From the NCBI GenBank assembly GCA_037953625.1, contig CM075651.1, positions 63,970,501 to 64,034,500 of the forward strand: a stretch of 64,000 bases of DNA. The letters run 5' to 3'. Position 1 is the stretch's first letter. Each line of letters starts with the position of its first letter. The notes below the pieces were generated by a model that did no database searches, had not been told where the DNA came from, and saw only the letters and a program-made list of their open reading frames with translations. This stretch comes from Crotalaria pallida. Taxonomy: Eukaryota; Streptophyta; Magnoliopsida; Fabales; Fabaceae. Both the position numbers and the translations under genes were made by a program. Below are positions 32,385-44,019 of this stretch, piece by piece.

Positions 32385-33596
32385 CAAGCTCGGCTTTCAC
32401 AAGCTCTGTGGGAAAAATAACGATGTTCCTAATATCAACTTGGTCACTTTCTTTGAGATACTTGTAAAAGGTATCACAAGTATGCCTATCTGCTTCCGAC
32501 AACTCTGTATCATAGTGATATTGGTAAAGCTTCGGACTCTTATTGAAGAAGTCGGAAGACCATGACAGAGGGAACCGAGGTTGACCATCCTCTATAAACC
32601 AAAAAGCTCCTTCCCCGACGAATCGGTGACCTTATCAAATAGGGCATACTTATTGCATGCTTTCAACGATACCCATTACCTCTTGGTCGCCCCCTTCTCA
32701 AAAATGTTTATCTGGGGTATGTACAACCATAAGAACGCTTTGAGCGAGAACGTCAGCCTCCGAGCCTCGCAGAACTTTTGGAATGCCCGAGCAAAGGCCC
32801 AACCACTAGGATGTAGTTGGGAGGGGGCCAAACGCAATCTCCGCAACAGGGCTATTTCGAAATCCAAAAAGGGCATCTTAACGCCCAACTTTATAATAAC
32901 CTCCTCATACATAAAGAATTCCCTGCGGTTCTCCTCGATTAAGGTGCACACCCGGTCGTTAACCGACGAAGCACTAATGGCGTAAGAGATCCCAGTCTCA
33001 TCTGTGGGGCAGGGGAGCACGTGAGCTCGGATGTGACCAAGACTGCTTTTAACTAAGTCTGATCCTGTACCGAGCACCTCCAGATCAACCCAGTCATAGG
33101 CTTCAGAGTTTGGAGGCACGGGAAATTCATGAGGATGCGAGATGCACCGACGAACCATACCTGGGGAAAGGGAAAACTCGGCGTCAGAATCAATAAAAAT
33201 ATAATCTACAGACAACTTAGCCCTAGGTCGATTTGTCCTATAGCCGAGCCTACTACACCTTCCCCTAACCTTTATGGCTTTTCCCCAAAAGGGGCTTTCC
33301 CAAGGACGGTTCGAGGTTGAGCGGTGTGGGTTTCGTGACACTACTTGCGCCCGCTCCTCCGCCAGCCGATACGCTAGCTTTCTACTTTCCTCTTCTGCAA
33401 AATTTTGGGGAAAATCCACCACTAACGGTGTTTCCGCCGCAGGATCCGCCTCGCGATGGCGGAAGGGTAATGGAAGGAAATCTAAAATCTCCAAATCAGA
33501 AGAGGATGATGACGATGAGGAAGAGGAAGAATCCTCAATGTCACTCAAATTCAAAACCTTAGACCACTTCTCATACCATGACCATTTGTTATCCAT
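32385..33596 (-). pseudogene. Tat antisense ORF, exon 1, right arm
   Basis: The ATG at 33594-33596 opens MDNKWSWYEKW and reads through the place where the left arm is frameshifted, including the poly-Ser tract and PAAETPLVVDF. A TCA-to-TAA change at about 32676 and a 41-base deletion near 32630, between short repeats (ATTCGT), break the C-terminal part. The domain resembles the gypsy-type transposase-like family seen in Tat extra ORFs. Confidence 0.77.
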
Positions 33597-33706
33597 GATT
33601 AAAAAAGAAACCCATGAATGAAACCCAGAAAGTAACCCAGGACCTAATGAAAACTAGAAAACCAGGGCTTAAGAATTTTGAAATGAACAGTTCAACAAAG
33701 AGGAAT

Positions 33707-33711
33707 CAAAG
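33707..33711. other. Target-site duplication CAAAG, left copy
   Basis: CAAAG stands before TGTGAGACCC at 33712 and again at 55472-55476 after GGGGTGTTACA. The joined flanks match the uninterrupted left-arm sequence near 13325-13340. Confidence 0.8.
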
Positions 33712-33840
33712 TGTGAGACCCGCAATTTTTCCCAATTTATTTAAATTATAATATTTGCATTTTTGCTTTATTTTATTTTATGATATTTATTTTAAGAATA
33801 ATTTTATGGGATTCGTTATTAAAAAGTTGGTTTTAGTTGC

Positions 33841-33872
<32 letters not shown>

Positions 33873-36690
33873 GTGGCGTTAATATATATGTATATGCATA
33901 TAATTATAAATTTTTATTTAATAAATGAGAAAATTATTTTGGGATAGAAATAGTTAGTAAGTATATTTTTATCTTAGAAAAATAATTTTAAGTAATTTTA
34001 TTGATGTTTTGATAGAAATGTGAATTTTTCAAGTTATAGTATTTTTAACTTAGAAAATCCATATCTTTTTTATCGTACGTCGAAAAATTACAAATGATAT
34101 GTCAAAACGACCGTATCCAAACTTAGTTTATGAAAATGTAAAGCTTTGATTTTTATTTTGGAGTTTTCGAAATTTTATCACTGCTACAGTACTGAACGAA
34201 TTTTTGAGTTTTAAGAGTAAAGGTGTGATTTTAATGCATTAAATGACCTTTTCACTCAAGTGTATTTCACTTTGAAAACAAAAATACATTTATGAGGTTT
34301 TCTATTGGATCACCGTCCAAATAAAATATATTTTTCGTATTTTTTTCTTATTATAAAATTATTTGAAAGCTTATGAAGTGCATTTTTGAAGGAAACGATC
34401 TTAGAGCTTCAAAAATTCATAACTTTCAAACCGTAAGTCCAAAAATTATAAACTTTATATGAAAACGATCGTATTAAAATGTAGTATCTTAATATGTGAA
34501 AATAAAATTTTTATTTTGACATCTACGAAAAAGTACTGTACAGTAGGGAAAAACGAATTTTTGGTATTTTTAACTTTGAAAAATTATTTTGGAGCATAAA
34601 ATAATATATTGGACTATAAAATAATTTTATTTATATATTTAAATATTTATCTAAATTCCTACTGGTTTCACCGTCCAAATATTAGCATTTTTCTAATTAT
34701 TTCTGAATTATTAAAAATGAAAGCTTTAATGTGATTGGTCAATTATGTGGTGAATTCAAAATGGGCTAATGGAAATTTTTCTCCTTATTTTTATATGTGT
34801 GCACTGTCCAAATATATTAGGAGGGAGAGAGGAGAATTTTCTGAAAATTGTGAGGAATCATTCTTAAGTTAATAAGCCATAGTTTTTGGAAAAATCCCAT
34901 TTAATGCTTGTGAGTTTCCAAGTGATGAAGTTAAGTTGATGACTCATCTTAGACTAGGAGGGGGGATGAATTTCTGATCAGATTTTTGGGGAAGAAGTGC
35001 CTTCTCTTCACCTATAAATAGACCATCACACCTCTCACCATTTCACACACTACTTATTGTTTTGAGAAAAAATTCTAAGAGAAAAGAGAGAGGAGGGTGG
35101 CGAGTTGAAGAGAGGAAGAGGAGGAAAATTTTCTCACTTTGGAGAAGTCTTTTAGCTTTAGGAGGAGAGGTAACTCTAAGTCTATATTTTTAATTTATTT
35201 CATCTCTTCTTCTACTGTTATTAGAATCTCTAATTCTTTTTATGATATTAAGAACTAAAAGTTTCTACTTCTTATTTTGATAATAGAATGAACTATGTAT
35301 TTGTTGGTAATATTTTGATTTTGTGGTCAAATGAATTAAGGTTTAAGGGAAAGGGACAAAATGAATTGTTTAAAGAGAATAATCTCCCCTTTTCTTTGGC
35401 CTTGAGATGACCGAATTTTGTAGCACAAAAGGAAAATAATATTCTGAAATTTTGCGTTCTTACAATATAGGAATTTATATTTTATAGAAATTTTGTATCT
35501 GTTTGAAGTATTTTATTTCTTTTTGTTTGGATTCAAGATGAATGTATAAGGGGTGAAAACTAAATAAGATTCTGAAAATTTTGTGTTACTGAAACTATGA
35601 GATTTAATGTAGTATTAAAAGAAAAGAAAAATTTTAGTCTTTTGCCTTGTTTTATTTTTTTGGCCGTGATATATATATTAGGTAGTAATTGTTGTTAATA
35701 TGTGTATAATTGTTATGTGACTTATTTCTTAAAAAGAGTTTGAATAAATGGATGATTATTTGATCTCTGATGTTGTAAAAGTGAAAAGAAAATAGTTTAT
35801 GAAAACAAATAGAATTCTGGATTTTTTTTGGTGTTAACAGTGAAGTATAATTGATTTTTGAGTAAAAGTTATAAATGGTTTATAGTATTTTGTTTGGTAA
35901 TTTTAGAAGTGAGTGGGTAATTTTTATTTTGTGTTTGTGTAAATATCTGATTATGTAGTTAGTATGAATTGTAAACTAGTTACTGTACAAAAAGTAATTT
36001 TTCTTAAAAAGTGATTATTTTCATGTCAAAGTGATTATTTTGAGTATATGAAGTTATATATATGTGTTTGAAAATTTAAAAATTACTTTCTTATGTATAT
36101 AATGTTGGCCTAATTTATTGAAGAGAAAAACAAAAATGTTTGATTATTTTTAAATGATTGTTTGATGTGAATGAATGGTTATTAGTGTGTATATGGAATA
36201 AATCATGTATTCTGATAAAAATATATTTTAGATCTGGAAATTTTCTTAATGATGAAAAGTATTATTGTCATAAGGTATAAGCCCCAAATAATGATTTTTA
36301 TAGGTGTTTACTATGCTTAACTTGTGTATATGTAATTAAAGTATGTATAGGAATGTTAGAGTCTGTTAGTTTAAATTTTTGAAGTGATGAAACTGGACTT
36401 ATGGTGTCTGTCCAGCAAGCTAATATACTTTATTTTAATCATATTTAATCATTTTATTATAGTAGGACTTGTAAAGAAATTTTTAGGAAAAAAATGGCAT
36501 GTGTTTTCGATGAACTGTTTAGGAGAAAACTGATTTTTAAGAAATAGTGTATATGTTGTTCAAGATTTTTAAATAGTTGCATCAAGGATAGAAATTATTT
36601 TGAAATGAATTGGTAATGTGTACTTTATGCTAAGATCTTTATTATAAGTATTTTTAGCCAGGGTCTGCCTAATTAATTCGGTTCTGCTAT
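33712..36690 (+). repeat. AT-rich LTR-like sequence starting TGTGAGACCC
   Basis: Non-coding and AT-rich. It starts with a typical LTR end directly after the CAAAG duplication. A (TA)n run lies near 33842. TATAAATA at 35013-35020 is followed by a purine-rich leader-like stretch and GAGGTAACT, a donor-like site. With the far end at 55471 this is probably one very large LTR, now filled with later insertions. Internal boundaries are not resolved, and no coding sequence is supported. Confidence 0.6.
35013..35020 (+). promoter_or_regulatory. TATA box of the large LTR-like sequence
   Basis: CC-TATAAATA-GACC, about 1.3 kb from the LTR-like start. The sequence after it resembles a leader, which suggests plus orientation. 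Confidence 0.5.
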
Positions 36691-36724
36691 GTTTTCATGT
36701 GTACTGGGCCTCTACTTTCATGAT

Positions 36725-37825
36725 ACCTTAAGGGGATATAAAGGAGATTCAAAAGGAATGCAGGAGGTTCTTATGGAATGCAAAGGATGATGGTTCTTAT
36801 CATGCTCATGTGGCTTGGAATTCAGTGTGTTGTGCAAAAAAGGTTAGGGGTTTAGGAATACAAAATTGTGCCTTGTGGAACCAGGCTGCCCTGGGGAAAC
36901 ATATCTGGAACATAGCTACGAAGAAAGATAGTTTGTGGGTCAGATGGGTACACTCCTATTACATCAAAGATCAATCATTTTGGGATTGTGAATGGAAACA
37001 AGGTCAAAGCTGGCACTGGAAACAAATCCTGAAGATTCGTGATAAGCTTAAATTGGGTTACACAAATAATTGCTAGACTGCAAGCCCAGATGGTATGTAT
37101 ACCATCAACTCAGGGTATCAATTTCTTTGTGGAAATCGCCCTGTCTTTCCTTTGCACCGATTCATGTGGAATTCTCTTAGTGTTCCTAAACATCGATTTA
37201 TAACGTGGCTAGCTACTCAATCTAAGCTACTTACTAGAAACAAGATGGTGTGGAGTTACATACCTAATGGGTGCAGCCTCTGTACTCAAGCTGGTGAATC
37301 TGTGCACCACCTCTTCTTCGAATGCGCATGGAGCAAGCAGCTGATGGAGATGTGTATGAAATGGGTGGGGATTGATCGATTTCCTCTTCGATTTGGGCGT
37401 TGGAGGCGCTGGATTTTGCATGCATTCAGCAGTAGGTGGCAAAGACGCTTGATTTGGGCAACTATGGAAGCTCTGGTTTACCACACGTGGCAGGAAAGGA
37501 ACTCAAGGGCCTTTTCTGATTGTAATAGTTCCCCAGCTTATAGATTTAGTTTAATTAAGAAGGAGATAGTTTGTAGAGTAGATTTTTGTGTTAAAGATTT
37601 TAGAAGATGGCCCAATAGGCCTCTGGTGGGGAGAATTTGTAATGAATTGGGCTTTTAATGGTTAAAGGAACCCTTCCTAGAAGGTGGCCTTTAATCTGTG
37701 TGTATTTTGTTCTTAGTTATTTCTTGAACCCTTCCTAGAAGGTGGCAGGCAATGACTATGAACTGGTGTTGGTTTTTTTGATTGAGCATGTGGTAATAGA
37801 ATTTATTTCTTCTACAAAAAAAAAA
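36725..37825 (+). mobile_element. 5'-truncated L1-type LINE tail
   Basis: The C-terminal end of a LINE ORF2, a short 3' UTR with a repeated AACCCTTCCTAGAAGGTGGC, and an A-tract at 37816-37825. Most of ORF2 is missing, as usual for truncated LINE insertions. The 5' boundary is approximate and I could not confirm a target duplication. Confidence 0.8.
36769..37658 (+). pseudogene. LINE ORF2 C-terminus with zf-RVT domain
   Basis: The frame reads FLWNAKDDG, then VAWNSVCCAKKVRGLGIQN and ALWNQAALGKHIWNI, the post-RT region of plant L1 ORF2. The reverse-transcriptase zinc-binding domain follows (FMWNSLSVPKHRFITWLA, then CSLCTQAGESVHHLFFECAW). An in-frame TAG at 37074-37076 divides it. It ends at GRICNELGF. 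RT and endonuclease domains are absent. Confidence 0.87.
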
Positions 37826-39480
37826 GGAAGTATAAAAGTGATTTTGTGAATGTATTGATGCTTAAAAGTGATTTGCTGTGTACTATTTATAGTTTGTAAT
37901 TTAATTTCATTAACAATAAAGAAAAAGTGTTGTGAACTTTGAATGCTTGTGTTTATTTTCTCATTGAGTTATATGTGTTTATAACATGATTTTTCAAAAT
38001 TTGTTTACTGATTGAATTGATTGAAAATGTGCATCAGAGGAAAAATACTTTAAAGTCATGCTGTATGAGTGGTCTGGACATGGTAGTTGTTATAAGGTGC
38101 TTAAGAATGGGACTTTTAGTAAAGGAAAGATTGAGATCTATTCTTATGATGTTATGATTATATTTTAAAAGTTATACTACAATTGGAAAGGTTTTTCATA
38201 ATTTAAAAGCTAAACAGAAAAAGTGATTCCTGAATACAGTAGTCTGTGTTTGATTTTCCAAAAAGGTTTTTATTTTTAAAGGATTAAATTATTTTCTAAG
38301 AGTTGATATATTTTTTCAAGACGTCAAGGATTTTTAAGAAAATAGTGTTTGTCCAAAAGTTATAGTAATTTCAATTTTAAGTTGGTATAGATATTTATAG
38401 AGCTATTTTTGTAAATATGGTTTGATTAAAGGTCTGCATTTGGAAACAAATAGCGCAACCGTGAATCAAGCGGACGCGAGTTCTTAGGTGCATCTCGAGG
38501 TGAGAGAGTAGCCATCTTAAGACACAATGGCACCATGGTAACATTAGGACGATTTCGACCATCTCAAAGGTCGGAATCCTAAGTTATTTGTCAATATACG
38601 AGACGACAATTGGTTGTGGTGTGTTTAGTCGTCCTGCGTTGCGACAGTAACTATTGTTGATTGTCTGATTTTATTTGGTTATGATATATTATTATGTTTA
38701 TATGGCTTTGGAAAATAATGATAACTTATGTGATGAGGTATCGATGAAAATTGTATAATTGAGAAATGGTGATTGATGGATATGATTGAGATTATTGGAT
38801 ATGTTGAAATAACTGTTCCTATGGAAAGGACTTGGTATTATGGAATTATGTTATGAAAAGAAAATATGATAAAGATTAATGAATATTATGAAATGGTGGA
38901 ATCGTTATTAGTGTAAAGTGATGGTGCAAGCGGCACAATGACTACGTTTTATTTTCCCTTTAATTGACTGGCCACGTGAATGATTTTGCCGTGGTTCATG
39001 TCTTGTGGATTCCACTGTACGATAGGGAGGTGTTTGCTGTGGTGCCTTAGAGGTCGAGGCTCGTTAGAAGCACGGCTTAGAATGGGTCGACCAAACTTAG
39101 GTTTAATAAAAGACTGAAAAGATTTAAAAGACTCTAAGCTTAAATCCTTTCTAACATCGCATTGGTGTGATTTTGGTTTCTAGTTGCCATAATAGACCTG
39201 CGCTATGGGCTTATGGTCACATATGTTGAACTAAAGAAACTTTAATTACACCACCTATACTAAGGCTATAGCTTAAAATTCTAAATTCACATTCAATTGC
39301 GTCTTGTGCTCAAAAGAGACAAGATACAAACAAGTCAATTGTATCTAAAGCTCAGTAAGCAAGATACTAACAGTCAAGATAATGAACATGCCCTGGAGAT
39401 ACCTGCTTGATGTTGATGGCTACCTTTCTGAAACTACTTCCACTACTACAGGATCTGACTTTTGCTCTGATACCACTCAG
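37826..39480. other. Non-coding LTR-like DNA and the remnant internal leader of a chromovirus
   Basis: No ORF. 37826 to about 39100 continues the AT-rich LTR-like sequence. From about 39115 the sequence changes and runs to the PBS at 39464-39475, so the last 365 bases look like the leader of the chromovirus whose LTR starts at 39481. The join is not sharp, and no left LTR or target duplication was found. Confidence 0.45.
39464..39475 (-). other. Primer binding site of the second chromovirus
   Basis: On minus, TGGTATCAGAGC, five bases inside the LTR end at 39481. Same spacing as G1. Confidence 0.82.
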
Positions 39481-40414
39481 TGTGACACCCTTCCGAATAT
39501 ATCAAGTATAATATAGTAATTAAACTATATTAAAGGATAATACATATGGACTTGTAAGTATTAGAAAATGTAAAAGTAAAATTTTCTTTAAAAGCGGGTG
39601 CACAAACCAAAACTTGGAATACTTGGAGAAGAACTTCTAACTCATTTCAAACAGTTGTATCGAATTCGGCAACTTCTAAAACCTTTTCATGAATTGAGTA
39701 ACATTCGAGTTTCGAAATCGTATTTATATAATAGAAAGTAAATGAAGCTACCCGTGCTTTGATTTGTGAAACTAATACCATGTAGCCGAACTCGTTTAAT
39801 GATTAAATCAGAGTAAGCGGAAATTATAGGACTATGCATCTAATAGAAATATACACATAGGTTATATTTATATAAGTGAAAAGAGTCATGAGTACATAAT
39901 CCCAGTAACAAAGTCTCCAAGATCCAAACAAGTCCATAACAGATCTACATCATAATGTAACCATAGCCCTAGAGTACTCAAAAGTATATCTACAAAATAT
40001 ATACATAGCAAAATATGGACTCTAGAGGTGGTCACGTAGATCTGGCAGCAGCATCAGTAGTAGTAGTGATAGTAGCAGTCTCCAAGAAGCAAAAGGTAAC
40101 AGCATCATCATCAACACAGCAGCAGCAAAATCTCCTCCACAGCAACGCCACATCGGATCCTCAGATCCACATCATACACCTTATGCACATACCTAGGGAT
40201 CGTCATCCCTCCAGTCACTCCCAGTAGAATGCACGACAGGCTTGCCTCCGCTCTCGTCCTCCACTGGATCCTCCTCGATCTCATCCGAAGGGGAGTGTAC
40301 CCTACCACTGGGTACAGGGTCGGGAGATGGTGTGACCCTAATGGGGCTCCTCGGATCAGAAATGGGAGTCTCCTCGTGGACGACTCTCGAAGAAAAAGGG
40401 TGTGAGCGGGTAGG

Positions 40415-40663
40415 TTAAAAACGGAAACTGTGATAAGAGCGAGCTGGTCGTGTGGGAGGTGGTCCATGGTATGTGTAAAACGGGGGTACGTGCATAGTGT
40501 ATATGATGGGAATCCTAAATCTACGAGGACGAAATCGAATCAACGGGTTCGGATGGTAGAAAGTAATCTCTACCTCCCCCTCGAACACCGCGCGATGGTC
40601 CTCATAGATCCATATGCCACTAGGAAGTGGCCGGATCTCGATGCAAGCGATGTAGCGAGACAT
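40415..40663 (-). CDS. Conserved LTR-encoded ORF, diverged copy
   Basis: The ATG at 40661-40663 opens 82 codons. The first 65 share about 41 residues with the G1 ORF, including the blocks HRAVFEGEV and RPRR and a PP-YTY end. About twenty codons for shared residues differ only synonymously (for example GCT/GCG, GTT/GTG, AGG/CGC, CTT/TTG). The upstream CCCTTGTAGGTG is identical. After residue 82 the frame stops; a related downstream frame (40111-40467) may hold a shifted Pro/Arg-rich tail. The protein family is unknown. Confidence 0.6.
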   Translation of the reverse strand: MSRYIACIEIRPLPSGIWIYEDHRAVFEGEVEITFYHPNPLIRFRPRRFRIPIIYTMHVPPFYTYHGPPPTRPARSYHSFRF

Positions 40664-41364
40664 CACCTACAAGGGCATAGGGGTAAGCATTTCTATACAC
40701 ATAATCAACAGAGTATAAAATTTGTACAATATGAGTATGTAAATATGCAACAATTAACAACAATCGCATTTAGCACTTAGCAGTTATTGAATGCAGATAG
40801 GATGCTCATACGTGTTTCATTTATTACACTTAATTTAAATGAGTGACATGATGCATGAATTTAGCTCTCAAGCCTATCTTCATCAAACTATATCACTCTC
40901 TGACGTCCATCCCTGACAACCCAGCACTCAACTGTGCGTTGTATTCCTAGGTATACAACAATTCGTACATTCACCTAGAATGTACACGACAAGCTTGGAA
41001 TCCATGCCACCCGAGCATATCCCGTCATCCAAACGGACCGTCATCCAAAGCCGACCAAGTCAACAACGTGTCATCAAGCAAGCGTATTGGCGCTCCCAGA
41101 GGCCCTCCACATGTTTACCAAAAACATGATATACGTCCTACCATCCAACTCCAGAATGAATGCATCACTTTCTAAGCTTAAAGGAAATTGATTAATACCT
41201 TACTGGCCACCTAGGCATAGTTTATCTTTAAAAAAGAACCGTCACCAAACGGTACACTTATATTAATCAATCTCTTTTAAGTTCAGATCCTTTGGATTAT
41301 TATAGTTAACTTCTTAACCAACTAAGTTAGAATTGAAAATGGTGTTTCTCAGGTTCTGGTAAAT

Positions 41365-41690
41365 CACTCGAGTATAATTCAGCATACTCGAGTGTTTTTC
41401 AACTTTTCCAGATTACTCGAGTGTTCTTAGGGTTACTCGAGTGTTCATGACTTTCTGGGGATTTGGGTTTCAAATTCATTAAATTACTCGAGTAGTTCAT
41501 GGGTTACTCGAGTGTTCATCATGATTTCCAGAATACTCGAGTCACCCCTGCATTACTCGAGTGGTTTGCCTTAACATGTCCCCATGTCTTACTCGATACT
41601 CGAGTACTAGACACAATACTCGAGTGTTCTTGCTCAAATTACATTGTTTTACAAACATTTTACTCGAGTACCCTGTCCAATACTCGAGTG
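41365..41690. promoter_or_regulatory. TACTCGAGT cluster in the second chromovirus LTR
   Basis: About twelve ACTCGAGT cores in 325 bases, in the place where G1 has TAATCGATTA cores. One site shows two overlapping halves (TACTCGATACTCGAGTA). Confidence 0.7.
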
Positions 41691-42428
41691 TTTCACAGCA
41701 GAACAGACTGAAATCTTAGTTTTAACACACCATTTTCAGTTCTACTCAATTCTAGTCCAATCCAGGGATCCACAAAGTTCATATATCATAAATAGAACAT
41801 GTTACAACACTCATTTCATATCAAATTACAGATTTGACAGAGAATCAATCCTTAATGCATAAAATACACAATTTGACAACTCAACACTTCAAATTGCATA
41901 ATAAGCACAATACTCATGAAATAGTGTTCATTTAAGTTCACATGCATGATTTAGAACTTGCTCAACATAGTTTTAGAGCATGACTTGGTCTCCAAACCAA
42001 AGTTCCTATTCAATCTAAGCCCTTAGAGCCTCTTGGTGGCTCTCTAATGCATTTAATGGAATTTAAACTCTATCTAGTGTATGAAATTACTTCCCCTTAC
42101 CTCTCAGACGTGAATCAACAAAGGATTTGCAAGAAAAAGGCTCCTCAACACCCAGAACAGCTTTAAGCATCACATGCAGAGCAGTTTGAGTGCACCACCA
42201 AAATTGAATTGGTTCACACATGAAACAGAGATAAGAATTGGGGATTTTAGATTTTCTATACTCTATGCAACACATACTAACTATAGAAATCGAACTTGGA
42301 ACTCAAGGACTCGTGAGCTTACCAGAAATCAAAATCAAAGTAAGCTCCAAACACAGCTTGACCAAGAACAGCTCCACTTCCAAGCCTTGGATCTTCCACC
42401 ACACTCACTCAATCCTCACGATTTTGGT

Positions 42429-42435
42429 GTTTATA
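42429..42435 (-). promoter_or_regulatory. TATA box of the second chromovirus LTR
   Basis: On minus TATAAAC, about 290 bases downstream of the palindrome pair and about 1.8 kb upstream of the LTR ORF. Same architecture as G1. Confidence 0.5.
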
Positions 42436-42723
42436 CAAAGCTCGTGATGTGAGCTTTGTATTAGTGTTTGATTTGTGGTTCAATTTGACACAGAGAAAGA
42501 GAATTGAAGGAGACGAATCAAGAACCCTAGCTGCTCCAACAACTTCGAATTTGGCCAAGAATCTCCACAAATTGGTGTTGCTGAGCTTAAATAGAGTGAG
42601 GAAACACTCATGCAGGTCGACACGACTACTATGGTGGTGGGAAGGTGATGATTTCGTGTCAACGACACGGAATCGTTGATGGTGACTCACCAAACGCACT
42701 AACTCGTGCAACTCTGTCCAGAA

Positions 42724-42753
42724 TACTCGAGTATTCCAGAAAATACTCGAGTG
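42724..42753. promoter_or_regulatory. TACTCGAGTA pair in U3 of the second chromovirus
   Basis: Two cores (TACTCGAGTA and TACTCGAGTG) start 20 bases apart, the same spacing as the GGTAATCGATTACC pair in G1 at 12225-12254. Confidence 0.65.
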
Positions 42754-43014
42754 TTTTGCCCAGATTTTGAAAAATAATTATTTTATTTACTTTCCCTCCA
42801 AAACCTTTTCTATATTTACATCTAGGTCCCAACCCAGGGACTAATATGCAAAAATATTATTTCATGCATTATTATATTTATTAAATACTTTCACATACAT
42901 TCTCTAACTACATAAACACATATTTTAATCAAGGATTAATAGAGAAATCATTAATTATAATTAATTTATAATTAACATTTCATTAATCGGGGATTAAAAT
43001 TTTGGGGTGTTACA

Positions 43015-43285
43015 GAAGGTATATGTACCCAGCGCGATATGCGAAGGTCATATCACCCAGCGCGATAATAAAACATAATTATGCGAAGGTTATATCACCC
43101 AGCGCTATAATAGAACTTATTAATGCGATGGTCATATCGACCCAGCGCGATCATTTATACTCAATAATGCGATGGTTACATCGACCCAGCGCGATCATTT
43201 ATATTTAATAATGCGATGGTCACATCGACCCAGCGCGATCATTTATATTTAATAGCGTGAGGCCGACACCGACCCGACGCGATAA
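43015..43285. repeat. 44-base GC-centred minisatellite
   Basis: About six units of 42-44 bases. The conserved part is ATGCGATGGTCACATCGACC then CAGCGCGAT, followed by an AT-rich spacer. The first unit is cut by the LTR at 43014. Within the unit GCGATGG and CATCG form a partial inverted repeat. Confidence 0.8.
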
Positions 43286-44019
43286 AAGGTTAAAACAGGG
43301 GGAAATAAAGTAGACCTATAGCATGATAAATTAGAGAATAAGAATGAGCTGATCAAAAAGAAAAGACAAAGGTATAGAGATAAAAGAATCGTTGGCATTT
43401 GTTTGTACTATTGCTTCCATGTGTGAATGACTATGTGAAATACCTGAACTATATGTGTTTGGCTTGGTCAGTTATTATGTCATATGAGAAACTGCTATTC
43501 CTACTTTACTGTGTAGTGCTCACCTCCTTACCATTTTTCAGGTACTGAGCTGGAGCATACACCAGATTCGGCCGAGCAGGATCACTATCCCTTACAGGGA
43601 TAGTAGGGGTGTTAGGGGATAGGACATGACACTGGACCTAAGCCTCCTATATTATTTTGATGTAAATGTGTTGTATATACTTTTTGAGCGAGGCTTAGGA
43701 TATATCTCTTTTGTTAAGAAGCTTAGGGTCTTTGAACGTATATTTCTAACTTGGTGTTTCGCTGCTACTTTTAACTCTGATATGGAATTTATAATTTTGA
43801 GCCTTTGGGCCTCGTTATGATGCAAATATATTCTTGATGTATGCCCTGCTGGCTACTGAATGTTTATTTGATAAATGTTTTCACAGGTGAAATTTTGGAT
43901 AAGTCCGAATTTCAAACGAAACTCCGTCCGTTTGACGCTTGATTTTATTAAAATAAAAAGGAATTTTTAAGTTCATATTTTTAAATGATGGGGTTTTAAG
44001 GGTAATAATCCTAGGTGTT
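43286..44019 (+). other. LTR-type non-coding tail ending at the Athila insertion
   Basis: No ORF supported. TTTTTCAGGTACTGAGC near 43535 and the following GA-rich stretch resemble the late part of a plus-strand LTR. It ends TAATCCTAG then GTGTT, the duplicated target, and continues at 54146 as GTGTTACA, an LTR-like terminus. Confidence 0.45.
44015..44019. other. Target-site duplication GTGTT, left copy
   Basis: GTGTT before the LTR start at 44020, repeated at 54146-54150. Confidence 0.9.

Larger units (their letters stand above)
30714..33711 (+). mobile_element. Right arm of the Tat inverted repeat, middle segment
   Basis: Continues the right arm after the copia insertion. 30719-31129 is the non-coding gap mirrored at 15953-16375, then comes the antisense ORF. 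It is interrupted at 33711 by the CAAAG-flanked block and resumes at 55477. Confidence 0.87.
39481..43014 (-). repeat. 5' LTR of a second chromovirus family (3.53 kb)
   Basis: On plus it starts TGTGACACCC and ends TTTTGGGGTGTTACA. It is a diverged relative of the G1 LTR with the same layout: ORF (40415-40663), TACTCGAGT cluster (41365-41690), TATA box (minus, 42429-42435) and a palindrome pair (42724-42753). The adjacent PBS shows it is a 5' LTR of a minus-strand element whose body is otherwise missing. The sequence on its right is a minisatellite. Confidence 0.85.

Noticed and set aside
39481..43014. Solo LTR interpretation
   Set aside because: A PBS lies at the correct distance on the left side and no matching five-base duplication flanks the LTR, so it is a 5' LTR with lost body.
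43626..43820. Short hydrophobic frame
   Set aside because: AT-rich LTR-type DNA gives such frames by chance; nothing supports translation.
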